Assembly: GCF_048564905.1 (NCBI RefSeq)
Contig: NC_132996.1
Location: forward strand, 55,712,501-55,776,500
Source of the DNA: Vicugna pacos
Taxonomy: Eukaryota > Chordata > Mammalia > Artiodactyla > Camelidae
Length of the DNA stretch: 64,000 bases
Reading direction: 5' to 3'
A program made the translations under genes and the position numbers. Positions 1 to 10,989 of the stretch are shown here, piece by piece. Numbering within the stretch: position 1 is the stretch's first letter; each line of letters starts with the position of its first letter. The notes beneath the pieces are model-generated. The model was given only the letters and a program-made list of their open reading frames with translations. It ran no database searches and had not been told where the DNA came from.

Positions 1-415
1 TTTTGAGAAATCATTAAAATGACTCTCACAGTGGCTGCACCACTTTGCATTCTTACCAGCAATACACAAGGGTTCTGATTCTTGCATATCCTTATCAACA
101 TTGGTTATTTTCTGTTTTTTTTTTATAATAGCCATTCCAATGCATATGAATTGATAACTTATTATGGTTTTGATTTGCATTTCCCTAATGATGAATGGTG
201 TTGAGTATCTTTTTGTGCACTTTCTGGTCACTCATTTGTTTCCTCTGGAGAAATGTCTGCTCAGGTTCTTTGCCCATTTTTAAATCAGTTTGTTCGTTTT
301 TGTTGTTGTTGTTGAATTGTAGGACTTCTTTATATGTTCTGAATATCAGTCACTTAACAGATTTATTATTTGCAAATACCCCCCCCCATTTTGTGGTTTA
401 TAACAGCTTTTAATA
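1..415 (-). mobile_element. L1 LINE fragment (3' part of ORF2), cut by the window edge
   Basis: Read on the plus strand this is the reverse complement of the well-known end of L1 ORF2: CAGTGGCTGCACCACTTTGC, then TTTTGATTTGCATTTCCCTAATGATGAATGG, GGAGAAATGTCTGCTCAGGTTCTTTGCCCA and TTGCAAATA near 370. The element is therefore on the minus strand and continues left of base 1. Divergence and small indels suggest an old mammalian-wide L1M subfamily. No intact reading frame remains. Confidence 0.88.
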
Positions 416-1520
416 TATGCTGATAGTTACACCATAGACATGTAAAATATAGTAAGTAGAACGCTGTTCATATATTCTTGCATTTCCTTGAAAGGAAATG
501 CGTTTTACTCAGATAAAAAGGGGGTTAACACTGCCCTGGGGTCTCCCTTTTCTTGCCTTTTATTCCTCCCTTTGGGAAGAAGGCTGATTTATCTGACTGA
601 TGAATCAGTGCATATCTAACACCCATTCTTGCTGGGCTGGAATCAATAACTTAAAATCCACATACACATGTGTTTTCCCTTTATCTGTGCATTAAGTGCC
701 TGCCAAACTGGAGAATCAGTTTCTGATATTCATGTTTCCCCTTCAGGTGGGTCTTGATTTGGGGGAAGTAGAAATAAGCCCCATTTTTCACTGTATACAA
801 AACAATGGATTCCAATCTAGCTTTAATAGCAATAAAGCTGATATTTTGATCACTACCTAATGGCACTTTCTGTTTCTTGCTTGATTCAGAATCCAGATGG
901 GAAGGGATGTGATTAATTATCACTCTCAAAATCCCTAACAAGTAACACTGAAGTAAGGCTTTTTCCTATTCTTGCCTTGTTATCCCAGTCTCACTGCTGC
1001 TGATGCTAAGTTTCCTGCAAATCTTTATTGGTGCAATATCAATGTCACACAGGACCAGAAAAAAATAATTCCTGCCACTTCAAATGTTCAAGCTGAGTCT
1101 TGATGATTTTATATCAGGTACTCTGTGGAGAAGATTCCCACAATAGAGAGAGCCAGACTAGATGACAATGGAGTTATTTTTCTACACAAGCTTATTGAAT
1201 GTTATGAAATTACAATTAAAATTGTGATCATCAGCCAAGAGCTAAGAGAGTCTCTCTTACCTTCTTACTGAATATATATCTGTGTGTGTATATATATATA
1301 TAAATGTCTCTTCATTTTCTTAAAGCTTTAGTGTGAAATCCCTACTATGAATAACTATTAAAATTGTTATTATAAAGTATATGGTAAAGTTTGGGAGATT
1401 AGAGAAGAAAACATAAATTCAGAGATCAGGAAGTTGGGTATTATTAGTGTAGACTGTGATGATATTTTGTATTTTTTAATGGTGAGGGAAGCTTTTGAAA
1501 ACAAAGAGAGCAAGGATAAT
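416..1520. other. No recognisable gene or repeat apart from one AT/GT microsatellite
   Basis: Moderately AT-rich unique sequence. The only structured stretch is the short dinucleotide run near 1272-1303. The 86-codon minus-strand frame at 681-941 has no recognisable motif and is likely chance. Confidence 0.5.
1272..1303. repeat. (TA)n/(TG)n microsatellite
   Basis: TATATAT, a short TGTGTGTG run and then (TA)n, directly readable. Confidence 0.8.
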
Positions 1521-1590
1521 TATGTTTGGTTCACTTCTGTATTCCCAGATCCTTGCAAAGTGCCTGGAATAAAGTTGAAGCTCAATCCAT
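1520..1590 (+). mobile_element. L2 LINE 3' end
   Basis: GTATTCCCAGATCCTTGCAAAGTGCCTGGAATAAAG...AAGCTCAATCC resembles the end of L2 (CCCAGCGCCTAGCACAGTGCCTGGCACATAG...CTCAATAAAT). It runs tail to tail into a minus-strand L2 at about 1585, with an ATTC-repeat junction. Confidence 0.55.
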
Positions 1591-2060
1591 CCATTCATTC
1601 ATTCATTCACCAAAAAAAAAAAAAACCTTTATTTGAATCCTACTGTGGACCAGTTGTTTTCCTTGGCCCTGCAGATAGTAGGGTGAAAAGAAACAGATGT
1701 GGTCCTGCCCTTATGGAACCTACTAAGCATAAATCAAATGATTACAAAGACACACAGAAACTTTCAACTGTGAGAAGTAATGTGAGAGAAAAGTTAGGAA
1801 TTGCCATAGTCGATTAAATAGGGAGGTCATATCTAAGGTAGGTCGAGGAAGGCGTCCCTGAGGACATGAAATTGAGCTGAAATGTAAAGAGTGCATAGGG
1901 GTTAGTTGTGTGAAGAGGGAAATTCAGAAGGAAATTATTGCAAGAAGAGGCATGGCAGAAGACAAAGGCCTGTTGAAGGAGAAAAACTTGAGGGAATGGA
2001 AAAAAGCCAGTGTGTGTTGAACAGAGAGAGAAATTAAGATCAAGAAAGGGGCTGGACAGC
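1585..2060 (-). mobile_element. L2 LINE, 3' segment (part 1 of an interrupted copy)
   Basis: Starts with the ATTCATTCATTC tail of L2 on the minus strand. TTTGAATCCTACTGTGGACCAG, TGTGGTCCTGCCCTTATGGAACC, GGAAGGCGTCCCTGAGGACATGAAATTGAGCTGAAATG and CAAAGGCCTGTTGAAGGA then follow in L2 order. The copy stops near 2060 and resumes near 3915 after an inserted L1. The frames at 1434-1817 and 1814-2071 are chance frames in this repeat. Confidence 0.82.
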
Positions 2061-2089
2061 AGCAAATCCACAATTCTATTTTTTAAGAA

Positions 2090-3895
2090 GCATAAAAAAC
2101 CCTAATGCCTAGAAATGAATCGAATGGAAGATGTGAAAAACCTCTAGACTGAAAACTAAAAAAAATAATTGAGATAAATCAAGGTACACCTAAATGGATG
2201 GAGGGATATTTTTTATGTACTAGAAGATTCGGCATTGTAGGATATACATCCTCTTCAAGTGGTTCTATAGAGTCAATAAAATCCCAAAGGAAATTTTAGC
2301 AATTTATGTTGAGATGGGAAAGCTGATTCTAAAATGCCCGTGGAAATGCAAATGCAAAGCAGTTATAGAACAAACCATACATGCTGTAGTGCCAGATACC
2401 AAAATTGATTATAAAGCCATAGAAGTTAAAACACGGTGATATTGGTGGAGGTACAGACCATTAGACCAATTGGTCAGTGAGTCCAGAATAGACTCACACA
2501 TAAACAATCACTTGATTCATAACAAAAGGAGTATTTCAGTGGTGTAGGGAAAGGCACAGTCCTTTGATAAATGATGACAGGTCAGTTGTATGGAAGAAGT
2601 TTCTTGAACCATATTACCTGCCTTATAGAGAAAAAAAATAGAAAACAAACTATAGTCCCAGGTGGGGTTTTGATCTAATTGTGAAAGGCAAAACAATAAA
2701 GATTTTAGGAAAAAAAATAGACTATTACTCTATTTTGAGTAGATAAAGATTTAAGAAATAGATCACAGAAAAGACTAACCACAAAAAAGGCTAAATCAGA
2801 ATACATTTAAAAAATGATTATTATTCATCAAAATGCACCATTATGAGAGTGAAGAGGAAAGGCACAGACTGGGAAAGGATTCTGCAATATGTGTTTTCAA
2901 CAAAGGACTCCTAGCCAGAATAAATGGAAAAAAAAAAAAAAGCAACAACCCTTAAATCCATTTGAAACTGCCAAAAATACAATAGAAAAATTGAGCAAAA
3001 AGCTTGGGCAGGCACTACATAAAGAGGGTATCCAAATAGTCAATAAACAAATGAAAGGCACTCAACTTCATTAGTCACTGGGGAAATACAAATTAAGACC
3101 CAATTTGATATTACTGCATAGCCACTGTTAAAATGAACAGAAAATACCAAGTGTCAGGAAAGTGAAACACTGAAATAATGCTGGTGGGAGTGTAAACTGG
3201 CATTTTGGAAAAAAATCAGAAATCTATGCTAAAGCAGACATATACACGCCCTCTATCTAGACATAAACCTCACAGAATGGCATAGGTTTATTTACCAAGA
3301 GACACATACAAGAATGCTCACAGCAGCATTATTTGGAATGGTTAAAATCTGCAAACAACCCATATTTCCATCAACAGCACAGAGGATTTAAAAAGTGTGG
3401 TATATCTGTACAATGAATTTCACATGGCAACAGAATAAATCGTGTGTCAGTATACATAACAATGTATGGTGTTGGTGCAAGAATAAAATAGACCAATTGA
3501 TGGAACAGAGGAATTAGGGCAGAAATAAACCAATGGACATAATCAACTTATGTATGATGAAGAGCTATTTCAGTGTAGTGGGAACAAGTTAATTTTGAAC
3601 AAAAGGCAGCAGATTTATAAATTATACACCATAAATGTCCATTTATAGAAAGTGGGAAGACAGGCAACACTCCTATGCTACTGTGCATTTGCAGAGGTCA
3701 AGACAGGCGTCCCCCTTGTGGAGTGGTGACCAAAGTGTGCAGGAAGGACACATCTAGGTACAAGAAATGTTTTGTTTCTTCATTCTAGGAACCTGCTTCG
3801 TGGGTTCATTGACTTCATGAATATTAATCGAGCTGCACACCTAAGGTTGGCACACATTTCTGTAATGTGTTGTACTTGACTGACATGTGTGCTTA
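2090..3895 (+). mobile_element. Old L1 LINE (ORF2 3' part and 3' end) nested in L2
   Basis: Reads in L1 ORF2 order: GATGGAGGGATATTTTTTATG, ATGGGAAAGCTGATTCTAAAATG, GCAAAGCAGTTATAG, AAAGGACTCCTAGCCAGAATAAATGG, AGTCAATAAACAAATGAAAGGCACTCAACTTCATTAG, GCTGGTGGGAGTGTAAACTGG and CATCAACAGCACAGAGG. Near 3480-3600 a second, non-collinear L1 stretch occurs (ACCAATTGATGGAACAGAGG). The end near 3810-3890 matches the L1M 3' UTR motif GAATATTAATCGAGCTGCACAC. Frames are destroyed. Its place between two collinear L2 halves shows it inserted after the L2. Confidence 0.8.
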
Positions 3896-3914
3896 CAAAT
3901 TTACAGAAAGATAT

Positions 3915-4790
3915 AAGTTGAAATTGAAAGCAGGGGCAGGCAAAGCATAGTCTTAAAACCCATTATAACTTTATCTTTAAGAAAAAGAGGAAAGAGTTGA
4001 AGGATTTTGATCAGGAGTGGTGATATGATCAGATGGCGGTGGTGAGAAAAATGGAAACATATGGACAGAACAGGGATGTTTGGTGGGTTAAAGCAAGAGG
4101 GTTTGCGGATGGAGTCCATATGTGGGGAGGCAAAGAGCAGGAAGTTGTCCTGATCCCCCATCTTAGGGTTGCACAAATGGAGGGATGGCAGCATCATACT
4201 CTTTGAATTCAAATTATGAGTTTCAAAATTTTTGGAAAATAAAATAACGAGTTGGCCTTTAGAAAAATTAAATATGAACTGCAACTGAACCATCTAAATG
4301 GATGTTGAGAAGACAGTTCAATATAGAGGTCTACAGTACAAACAGAAGTCAGTGCTAGAATTACATATTCGTAAATTATCTGTCTATGGATGACGGTCAA
4401 ATTGCATAGGGAGAATATAAATAACATGAGAAATGTAGAAGGTTTAGGATTGAGACTTGGGGAACTTCAACCACAAATGGCACAGCAGAGTGAGATAAGC
4501 AAGTAAATAAGACGGAAATGTGGTCAGGTGGTCAGCATGCACAAGATCGTGGGTTCAATCCCCAGCACCTCCACTAAAAAAGAAAAAGATTATTAGTCAG
4601 ACAGAATAAAAATGGAGTCAGGGGGACCATAGAAAGTAAGAAAAGGAATTTTAAAAAAGGGAAACCCCAGCAATGTTAGCTGTCGTTGAGAGGTCAAGAA
4701 AGAAAGGGGAAATTGAGACTGTATACTTATTGAGCAGAGTAATTGTTGAATGAATAAATTAATGAAGTTATATTTTCTGTAAAGATAACA
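3915..4790 (-). mobile_element. L2 LINE, continuation (part 2 of the interrupted copy)
   Basis: Resumes the minus-strand L2 interrupted at about 2060. Readable L2 landmarks are TTGAAGGATTTTGATCAGGAGTGGTGATATGATCAGA, the GGAGTCCATATGTGGGGAGG region, GGATGTTGAGAAGACAGTTCAATATAG, GATTGAGACTTGGGGAACTTC and GTTAGCTGTCGTTGAGAGGTCAAG. A camelid SINE sits inside at about 4520-4590. With part 1, some 1.3 kb of L2 survives. The ORFs at 3901-4427 are chance frames. Confidence 0.8.
4518..4592 (+). mobile_element. Camelid tRNA-derived SINE, 5'-truncated
   Basis: GGTCAGCATGCACAAGATCGTGGGTTCAATCCCCAGCACCTCC followed by an A-rich tail. The B box GGTTCAATCC is intact, but the 5' third with the A box is missing or badly diverged. 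It lies inside an L2, so it is the youngest layer here. Confidence 0.85.
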
Positions 4791-4799
4791 GGGTAAAAG

Positions 4800-5390
4800 T
4801 AAACCACTGATTTAGGAAACACTGTATTGAAATAGCCAGAAGTAAAACAATACATAATTCACACAGTGGAGAATGGCTCCAACCTTGAATTTCTCTATAC
4901 GTTGTCTTTCTAGTAACCCGGTGTTGCTCATCGTCCAAAACCTCACTAAAGAAAGAGGTTCCAGCTTGACATTGCAGAATCTGATCTTTGAGATGTCTGC
5001 TTACAATTCTGCTTCAGTTGACTAAAATAAGCTTTATTTATCAAAATACATTGTATTTTTAAAATTTAAAGCAAAGACTCAAAGTGTTTGTTTTAACATC
5101 CTGAAGCAACCAATTTTTAGTAGAGCAATTTAAAAAAAATGTGGAACTTTGGTTGAACATTCCAGACTAGGCATATTAAAAAGCAAATGCCAAGAATTAG
5201 GATCATTCTTAAAATATTTTTTAAGCTGCAAGTTTTCAGACTTTACTAGAATGCTAAAATTCTGATTTCTGCAATTCACATTTTACTATCCTATTAATCA
5301 GGATGTTCAATCATCCAGAAATATTGTCCCCAAGTGTTACCTCCAATAAACAGTCTTATAATGTAAAAAATAAATAATAGTTGATAGGAT
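4800..5390. other. AT-rich unique sequence, nothing recognised
   Basis: No long frame, repeat body or RNA gene is visible. Confidence 0.45.
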
Positions 5391-5394
5391 GTCA

Positions 5395-5615
5395 TAGTAC
5401 TTAAGAACACAGTATTAGAATCAGAAAGGTGTGGTTTTAAATCCTAATAGTCTCATTTTATATTAGATACATGCTACACCCAGGTTCTCTCAGAATGAAT
5501 GGGCTCACTAGTGGGACGTATCCCATAAATCTAAGGGGAGTTAATGCAAAGTAGTTGCACAGGGCCCTGTGCTCAGAGAGCATTCAGTGAGCATAGTTGT
5601 TATTATTGCTACCAA
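5395..5615 (+). mobile_element. MIR SINE
   Basis: Begins like MIR (GTACTTAAGAACACAGTATTAGAATCAGAAAGGTGTGG) and ends with GGGCCCTGTGCTCAGAGAGCATTCAGTGAGCATAGTTGTTATTATTG, the MIR 3' end with its GTTATTATTATT tail. Confidence 0.75.
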
Positions 5616-5704
5616 CTAAGAATGAACACCAACAACACCAACTAGGATCTCATGGATTTGTCCATGCAGTCAAAAACAACTTAGGAAGGGCATATCAATC
5701 ATAC

Positions 5705-5885
5705 GGAACTGTGTTAGGGTGGGTGCTGTGGAAGACACAGTGATGAATGACATAAGGCCCCTGTCCTTAAGATGCTTATAATATAGACAGACAACTAAAA
5801 ATATACACAAATAGTGACTATCATACTAGAATGGTAAGAAACGGCCTATACTGAAGGGAAAGATAGAATAGGGGAATTTAGAGAC
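5705..5885 (-). mobile_element. L2 LINE fragment
   Basis: GTGATGAATGACATAAGGCCCCTGTCCTTAAGATGCTTATAATATAGACAGACAACTAA matches the reverse-strand L2 landmark for ...CAAGGTCCCTGCCCTCATGGAGCTTACATTC...GACAGACAA. Confidence 0.65.
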
Positions 5886-5999
5886 GCCAAAGACCCGTAG
5901 CTTCTGAACACTTGGAGAAAGTTCCATTGCCAGAGACAAATGTAGCAGAGTCACAAGTGCAGAATGAGTTGGGGTGGAGGGGGTCGGGGAGGCTCTGTA

Positions 6000-6170
6000 T
6001 GACTCCTGACTGTCATTTGTTGGCAGTGCGACTCATGTGGAGTCACTTGAACGTTCAGTGACTCAGTGCTTTCATCCAAAAAGTGGGATTTCTAATAATT
6101 TCTAGTGGATGAATGAGGTAGTATATTTAAAGCATATAAAAGAGTACTTGACACAGAGTGAGTCACCCTT
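6000..6170 (+). mobile_element. MIR SINE
   Basis: TTGGCAGTGCGACTCATGTGG...GTCACTTGAACG..CTCAGTGCTTTCATCC and then TGAATGAGGTAGTATATTTAAAGCATATAAAAGAGTACTTGACACAGAGTGAG follow the MIR core and 3' half in order. Confidence 0.7.
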
Positions 6171-6359
6171 CAATGTCAACGGGCAACTTTACTGGGTATA
6201 TAGAGCCCACCAGACAACTGCCTGCCCTTTATGTGTTACCTGCCCTTTCTCTTTGGGTGAGTTCTTTTGAGCCAAGGTAATGGAGAATTATTCTACCCAT
6301 CTCACCTCTCCCACCCCGACTGATCAAAAATGCTAGTTGGGTCAATTTGAATCAAGATT

Positions 6360-7811
6360 ACTGCTATTTGGATCAATGGATCAGAATAGAGAGCCCAGAA
6401 ATAAACTCACACACCTATGGTCAACTAATCTCCAACTAAGGAGGCAAGAATATACAACAGAGAAAAGACAGTCTCTTCTACTAGTGCTGTTGGGAAAGCT
6501 GGATAGTTGCACGTAAATCAATGGAATTAGAACACTGCTTCACACCACACGTGAAAATAAACTCAAAATGGCTTAAGACTTAAACATAAGATACCATAAA
6601 TCTCTTCTAGAACATAGGCAAAACATTCTCTGATATAAATTGTAGCAATGTTCTCCTGGGCAGTCTACTAAGGCAAAAGAAATAAAGCAAAAATAAATAA
6701 ATGGGACCTAATTAAACTTTTGAGTTTTCCATAGCAAAGAAAACATAAACAAAATGAAAATACAACCTATGGACTGGGAGAAAACATTTGCAAATGATGC
6801 AACCAAAATGGGCTTAATTTCCAGAATATACAAACAGCTTATATGGCTCGATAACAAAACAAGCAAACAAACAAACAAAACAAACAAAACCAAACCAGTC
6901 CAAACATGAGCAGAAGAGCTAAACAAGCATTGCTCCAACAAAGATATACAAATGGCCTATAGGCACAGGAAAAAATGCTCAATATTGTTAATTATCAAAG
7001 AAATGCAAATCTAAACTACAATGAGGTATCACCTCACACCAGTCAGAATAGCCATCATTAGAAAGTCCACAAATGATAAAAGCTGGAGAGGGTGTGGAGA
7101 AAAACTCCTACACTGTTGGTAGGAATGTAGTTTGATGCAGCCATTATGGAAGACAGTACAGAGACTCCTTAAACAACTGAAAATAGATTTACCTATGATC
7201 CAGCAATCCCACTCCTGGGCATATATCTGGAGGAAAGTCTAATTTGAAAAGATCCACCCACCTCAATATTCATGGCCACACTATTCACAATAGCCAAGAC
7301 ATGGAAGCAACCTAAATGTCCATTGGCAGATGACTGGACAAAGAAGTTGTGGTATATTTATACAATGGAATACTACTCAGCCATAAAAAAGAACAAAATA
7401 ATGCCATTTCCAGTATCATGGATGGATCTGCAGATCATCATTCTAAGAGAAGAAAGCCAGAAAGAAAATGAAAAATATCATGTGATATCACTCATGTGTG
7501 GAATCTAAAAAAAAAAAAAGACACAGATGAATTTATTTACAAAACAAAAACAGACATTGAAAACAAACATATGGTTACCTAGGGGGAAAGTGAAAGGGGG
7601 TAGGGAGGGACAAATTAGGAGATACAAACTACTATATATAAAATAGATCAAGAACAAGGTCCTACTCTATGGCACAGGGAACTACATTCAATACCTTATA
7701 ATGAAAAAGAATATTAAAAGGAATATATGTGTGTGTGTGTAAATGAATCACAATGCTGTACACCAGAAATTAACACAGCATTGTAAATTGATTATACTTC
7801 AGTTAAAAAAA
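6360..7811 (+). mobile_element. Young L1 LINE, 5'-truncated (3' half of ORF2, 3' UTR and poly(A))
   Basis: Continuous L1 ORF2 from GATCAATGGATCAGAATAGAGAGCCCAG through AATGGCCTATAGGCACAGGAAAAAATGCTCAATATTG, CACTGTTGGTAGGAATGTAG and CAATAGCCAAGACATGGAAGC to a 3' UTR ending ...AACACAGCATTGTAAATTGATTATACTTCAG plus A10. Low divergence and the same 3' UTR as three other copies here mark it as a lineage-young subfamily. It starts mid-ORF2, the usual 5' truncation of target-primed reverse transcription. A (TG)n run at 7727-7741 lies in the 3' UTR. No confident target-site duplication was found. Confidence 0.93.
7272..7508 (+). pseudogene. L1 ORF2p C-terminal remnant (78 codons)
   Basis: The frame translates as the L1 ORF2 protein C terminus: LFTIAKTWKQPKCPLADDW, then IYTMEYYSAIKKNKIMPF, WMDLQIIILREESQ and a final KYHVISLMCGI before the stop. 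This matches the conserved ORF2 tail. The endonuclease and reverse transcriptase domains are absent because the element is 5'-truncated. Upstream parts of the same ORF are broken, so no protein function is expected. Confidence 0.92.
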
Positions 7812-8955
7812 AAAGTTTACAGGGATTTGGAATTGTGACTAAATGAGAGCTGAGTCCATCTACAAGTGAGAAGAGACCTGTTTCATGTTTCCCTGTGAAC
7901 CAAGAAACCGTGGGCAGCATATTCTGCGAATTAGACTCCACAACTATTTAGACCTCAGTTCTAGTTCTTTCCTTAACGAATTGAATGCGGTGAAGACAGT
8001 TTAACTCCCCTTCTTTTGCCTAAGGGAATATGAATTAATTTCCGTCACTAACAACCAGAAAGCTACTAAGTCAAGATGGCATATGAACTCTGTTTCAGAA
8101 AACAGGAATAAGGTGAAGCAAAAAAAGGGAAGGTAAAAACAATGAAATGACAGCTGAATCCTCTCGATCAAAGAGACTCATTATATATAATTCACTTCAG
8201 TGTATCTTGACAACATGGTAGAGAAAAGAAGGGAGTAAAGAAACTTATAAACGTAGTTAAGGGTTCAGATCATGAACAGTCTGGGATGGCATGGTTAAAT
8301 ATTTGCTTTGATTTATAGAGCATCTAATATAAGCTAAGCAGAGTTTGCATTTCAAACGATGGCTATCTTATTGATTCATACAAAGTTATTTGTTTTAGGA
8401 TAATTAGAACATTCTCTAGGTCAGAAAACCCTAGCTTGGCTTACCTGTATCTGGTAGGAGTGACTTAATGTTCTGAATTTGGGGACTTGGGAACTCCACT
8501 CCCAAAACAACAGGAGATCCCAACTAATTCATGTGGGTCTTGACAGAAAAGCCAGTTCAACATGCTTATGTTCCTTTGTGTGTCCCTTCTCTGGGCAGCA
8601 CTGCATCCCTTTGATTCTCTTTCTCGGCTGGCCTCTGAGAGAAGGGAGAATTGACCTCAAAGGTTAAATTCATTATCACTCTCTGGGAGCTGGACAATAT
8701 TTCAGGTTGTTTTCTGTCCTTGCTCTCTGTCCTGCCCTCCAGCCCCTGCTTAAGGAGGAGGATTTGCACAGCTGCATGTCTATCCCTTTCTTTCACACAA
8801 GGGTATGGGATTCACTCTCTGTTCAGAAAGGCATGGCCAGAGGGGCTATCTCAGTATCAGTCACACGTGAGCATTCAGGATACAGGGCAAGATATTCCAA
8901 TCATAATCATGGCATCTCTCCTGCTGGGAGAACGCGTGGGTAGAGGAACCTAGAA
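7812..8955. other. Unique sequence with overlapping chance frames; a possible weak MIR near 8300-8400
   Basis: The text near 8310-8400 (TAGAGCATCTAATATAAGCTAAGCAG) faintly resembles a minus-strand MIR or L2, too weak to call. Overlapping frames on both strands at 8479-9094 have no recognised domain, no consistent splice context and shadow one another. No gene is supported. Confidence 0.4.
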
Positions 8956-8957
8956 CT

Positions 8958-9155
8958 CTGAGTGACTCCTGGTTCCTCATCCTTAGCCACGTGGCTGTGG
9001 ACATAAGACTCCACCTCTTGGAGTCTTTCATCCCCTCAATTGCAAAATGGTGACAATAAACATCCCTGCCTCCAAAGCTTACTCTGAGTATCAACGAATA
9101 CGTACGTAAGGAGAGTGCCTGGCACCGCGCAGTGATTCACTAAGTGTTCATAAGA
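8958..9155 (+). mobile_element. MIR SINE
   Basis: GTGACTCCTGGTTCCTCATCCTTAGCCACGTGGCTGTGG...TCCCCTCAATTGCAAAATGGTGACAATAAACATCCCTGCCTCC...GAGAGTGCCTGGCACCGCGCAGTG matches the MIR core and 3' end. First of three plus-strand MIRs in 780 bp. Confidence 0.78.
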
Positions 9156-9234
9156 CTTTGAGGAATGTGTGCTAATGACTTAGGGCTACTGGTTATGAAC
9201 CCGAATAAATGAAAATCATGGTCCAACCATGCAT

Positions 9235-9420
9235 AATATAGGTGAACTAAGGAAATTACTTAGCTGAGTCTCAGTTTCCTCATCTGCCAAATGGTATCAT
9301 AATGTCTGCTGATCCCAATGGTTGAGACAATAAAGTGAGATGACTCAATACACTGCCTGGTTTATATGCCATGTCCAATAATAATAATAATGATTGTTTC
9401 TTTACTGTTGTTATAATTAC
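9235..9420 (+). mobile_element. MIR SINE
   Basis: AAATTACTTAGCTGAGTCTCAGTTTCCTCATCTGCCAAATGGTATCATAATG is a very clear MIR core. It ends in ATAATAATAATAATGATTG. Confidence 0.85.
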
Positions 9421-9537
9421 AATTGCCAAAATGATCATTACTTCACTATGCCATGTTTTTTTCCAGCTTATTAGTTTTATGGCTTAATAGTGATAAATAC
9501 TTAAAACATGAGCAGTGTCAGCTGATTTTATTTGAGA

Positions 9538-9738
9538 GGATAGATTCTGAAGTCAAATAGCATAGTTAGAATTTTTGTTCCCCTGCTTTCTAGCTGTGTG
9601 GCTTTGTCTGGACACTTAGCTTTTCAAGCAGTTGACTTCTAGGATATTATGGGGATAAAAGGTAATAATGGACAGACACATAAAGCCTTGTGCCCGGCAC
9701 ATAGTAAGCTCTCAATAAATGTTAGCTACTATTGACAT
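9538..9738 (+). mobile_element. MIR SINE
   Basis: GATTCTGAAGTCAAATAGCATAG..., CTTTCTAGCTGTGTGGCTTTG, then GCCTTGTGCCCGGCACATAGTAAGCTCTCAATAAATGTTAGCTACTATTG. Near full length. Confidence 0.87.
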
Positions 9739-9739
9739 T

Positions 9740-10440
9740 CTCTTGGTTTTAAAGCAAATTGTCAGTTATTATTTGAAATTCAAGAAGTTAGAGAGAATGG
9801 TGCTGATGAGTTATGAAAGCTACAGTTAAATATCAGCACACAAGCCTTCGGAGGAGTAAAAACAAAGAGGAGGCAGCTTGCTCTCAGAGCAAATACTGTT
9901 TTCTCTAATGTCTGAGTGCCCTTTGCTTTCAGTGTCTAAGCGTATGTTCCATACGGAAAATGTTATTTTGGTAAAAGTGTGCGGTAGTCTTACAAAGCAA
10001 TCAAAAGGACAAATGCTGCAGGGAAAAATTTATCCTAGAAAGTCTGGGAAATTAGGTTTGTGGGTGTAGTATGAGACGACATTTATTTACATTTGGAGTT
10101 ACAGCCATCTTCGTTGGAGAACTGATTTCCAAAGAATTGATTTTTTTTTTAATGTAAAGAAACAGGGAAAAAAAGAAAAAGAAAATAGGTTCTGCTTAGA
10201 TAAGCAAGAACTTCAAAAATCAAGCTTAATGAAATTCATGTTAGGGCTGCAGTTTTTAACTGGCGAAACATTAATAGTGAAAAAAAAAAAAAAAAAGAGT
10301 GCAACAGGCCAGAAAGTTGTACCAATGACAGTGGCTGCCTGGGGCCACTGGCTAGAATCACAGCGCTCATGAAGGGTGTCCTTCATACGTGCTCTTTGAC
10401 AACTCTTGTCTTCAACAAGGTTGTGCAAAATCAAGGCTCC
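9740..10440. other. Unique sequence with A-rich runs, nothing recognised
   Basis: Contains T10 at 10141, a purine-rich stretch at 10170-10190 and an A16 run near 10281. No repeat body or coding signature was identified. Confidence 0.4.
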
Positions 10441-10838
10441 ATATGAGATCGCTCATATGTGGAATCTAATCTAAAAAAATGAAAAAAGTAAAATAAAATA
10501 AATTAATTAAAAAATGAACATAAATACAAAACAGAAACAGACTCATAGACATAGAATACAAACTTGTGGTTGCCAGAGGGGAGGGGAGTGGGAAGGGACA
10601 GACTGGGAGTTCGAAATTTGTAGATACTGACAGGCATATGTAGAATAGATAAACAAGATTACACTGTATAGCACAGGGAAATATATACAAGATCTTGTGG
10701 TAGCTCACAGCAAAAAAGAATGTGACAATGAATACATGTATGTTCATGTATAACTGAAAAGTTGTGCTCTGCACTGGAATTTGACACAACATTGTAAACT
10801 GACTATAGCTCAAAATATATATATATATATATATATAT
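10441..10838 (+). mobile_element. Young L1 LINE 3' end with (AT)n tail
   Basis: Starts at ATATGAGATCGCTCATATGTGGAATCTAA, the end of ORF2 and start of the 3' UTR. It continues through ACAAACTTGTGGTTGCCAGAGGGGAGGGG and CACTGTATAGCACAGGGAAATATATAC to TTGACACAACATTGTAAACTGACTATAGCTC. The usual poly(A) is replaced by (AT)n at 10814-10838. Only about 375 bp of L1 body was inserted. Confidence 0.9.
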
Positions 10839-10840
10839 AA

Positions 10841-10985
10841 ACAATGAACAAAGATAATAAATAGAAAAGTTGCAAATAACATAGATATTAAGTCAACTAT
10901 ATCAATAATCTCTTTAAATGTTAATGATCTAAATACACCAATTAAAAAACAGGGACTGTCTTTAAAAAAAAAAAAACCACAGAAA
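10841..10985 (+). mobile_element. L1 LINE fragment (start of ORF2 region)
   Basis: CAACTATATCAATAATCTCTTTAAATGTTAATGATCTAAATACACCAATTAAAAAACAGGGACTG is the N-terminal endonuclease region of L1 ORF2. It lies immediately downstream of an L1 3' tail, so the two pieces are not in element order and come from separate events or a rearrangement. Confidence 0.75.
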
Positions 10986-10989
10986 TGCT

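Noticed and set aside
10466-10882. 138-codon hydrophobic frame on the minus strand that looks like a membrane protein
   Set aside because: It is the reverse of an L1 3' UTR and its (AT)n tail; the YIYIYI run comes from the dinucleotide repeat.
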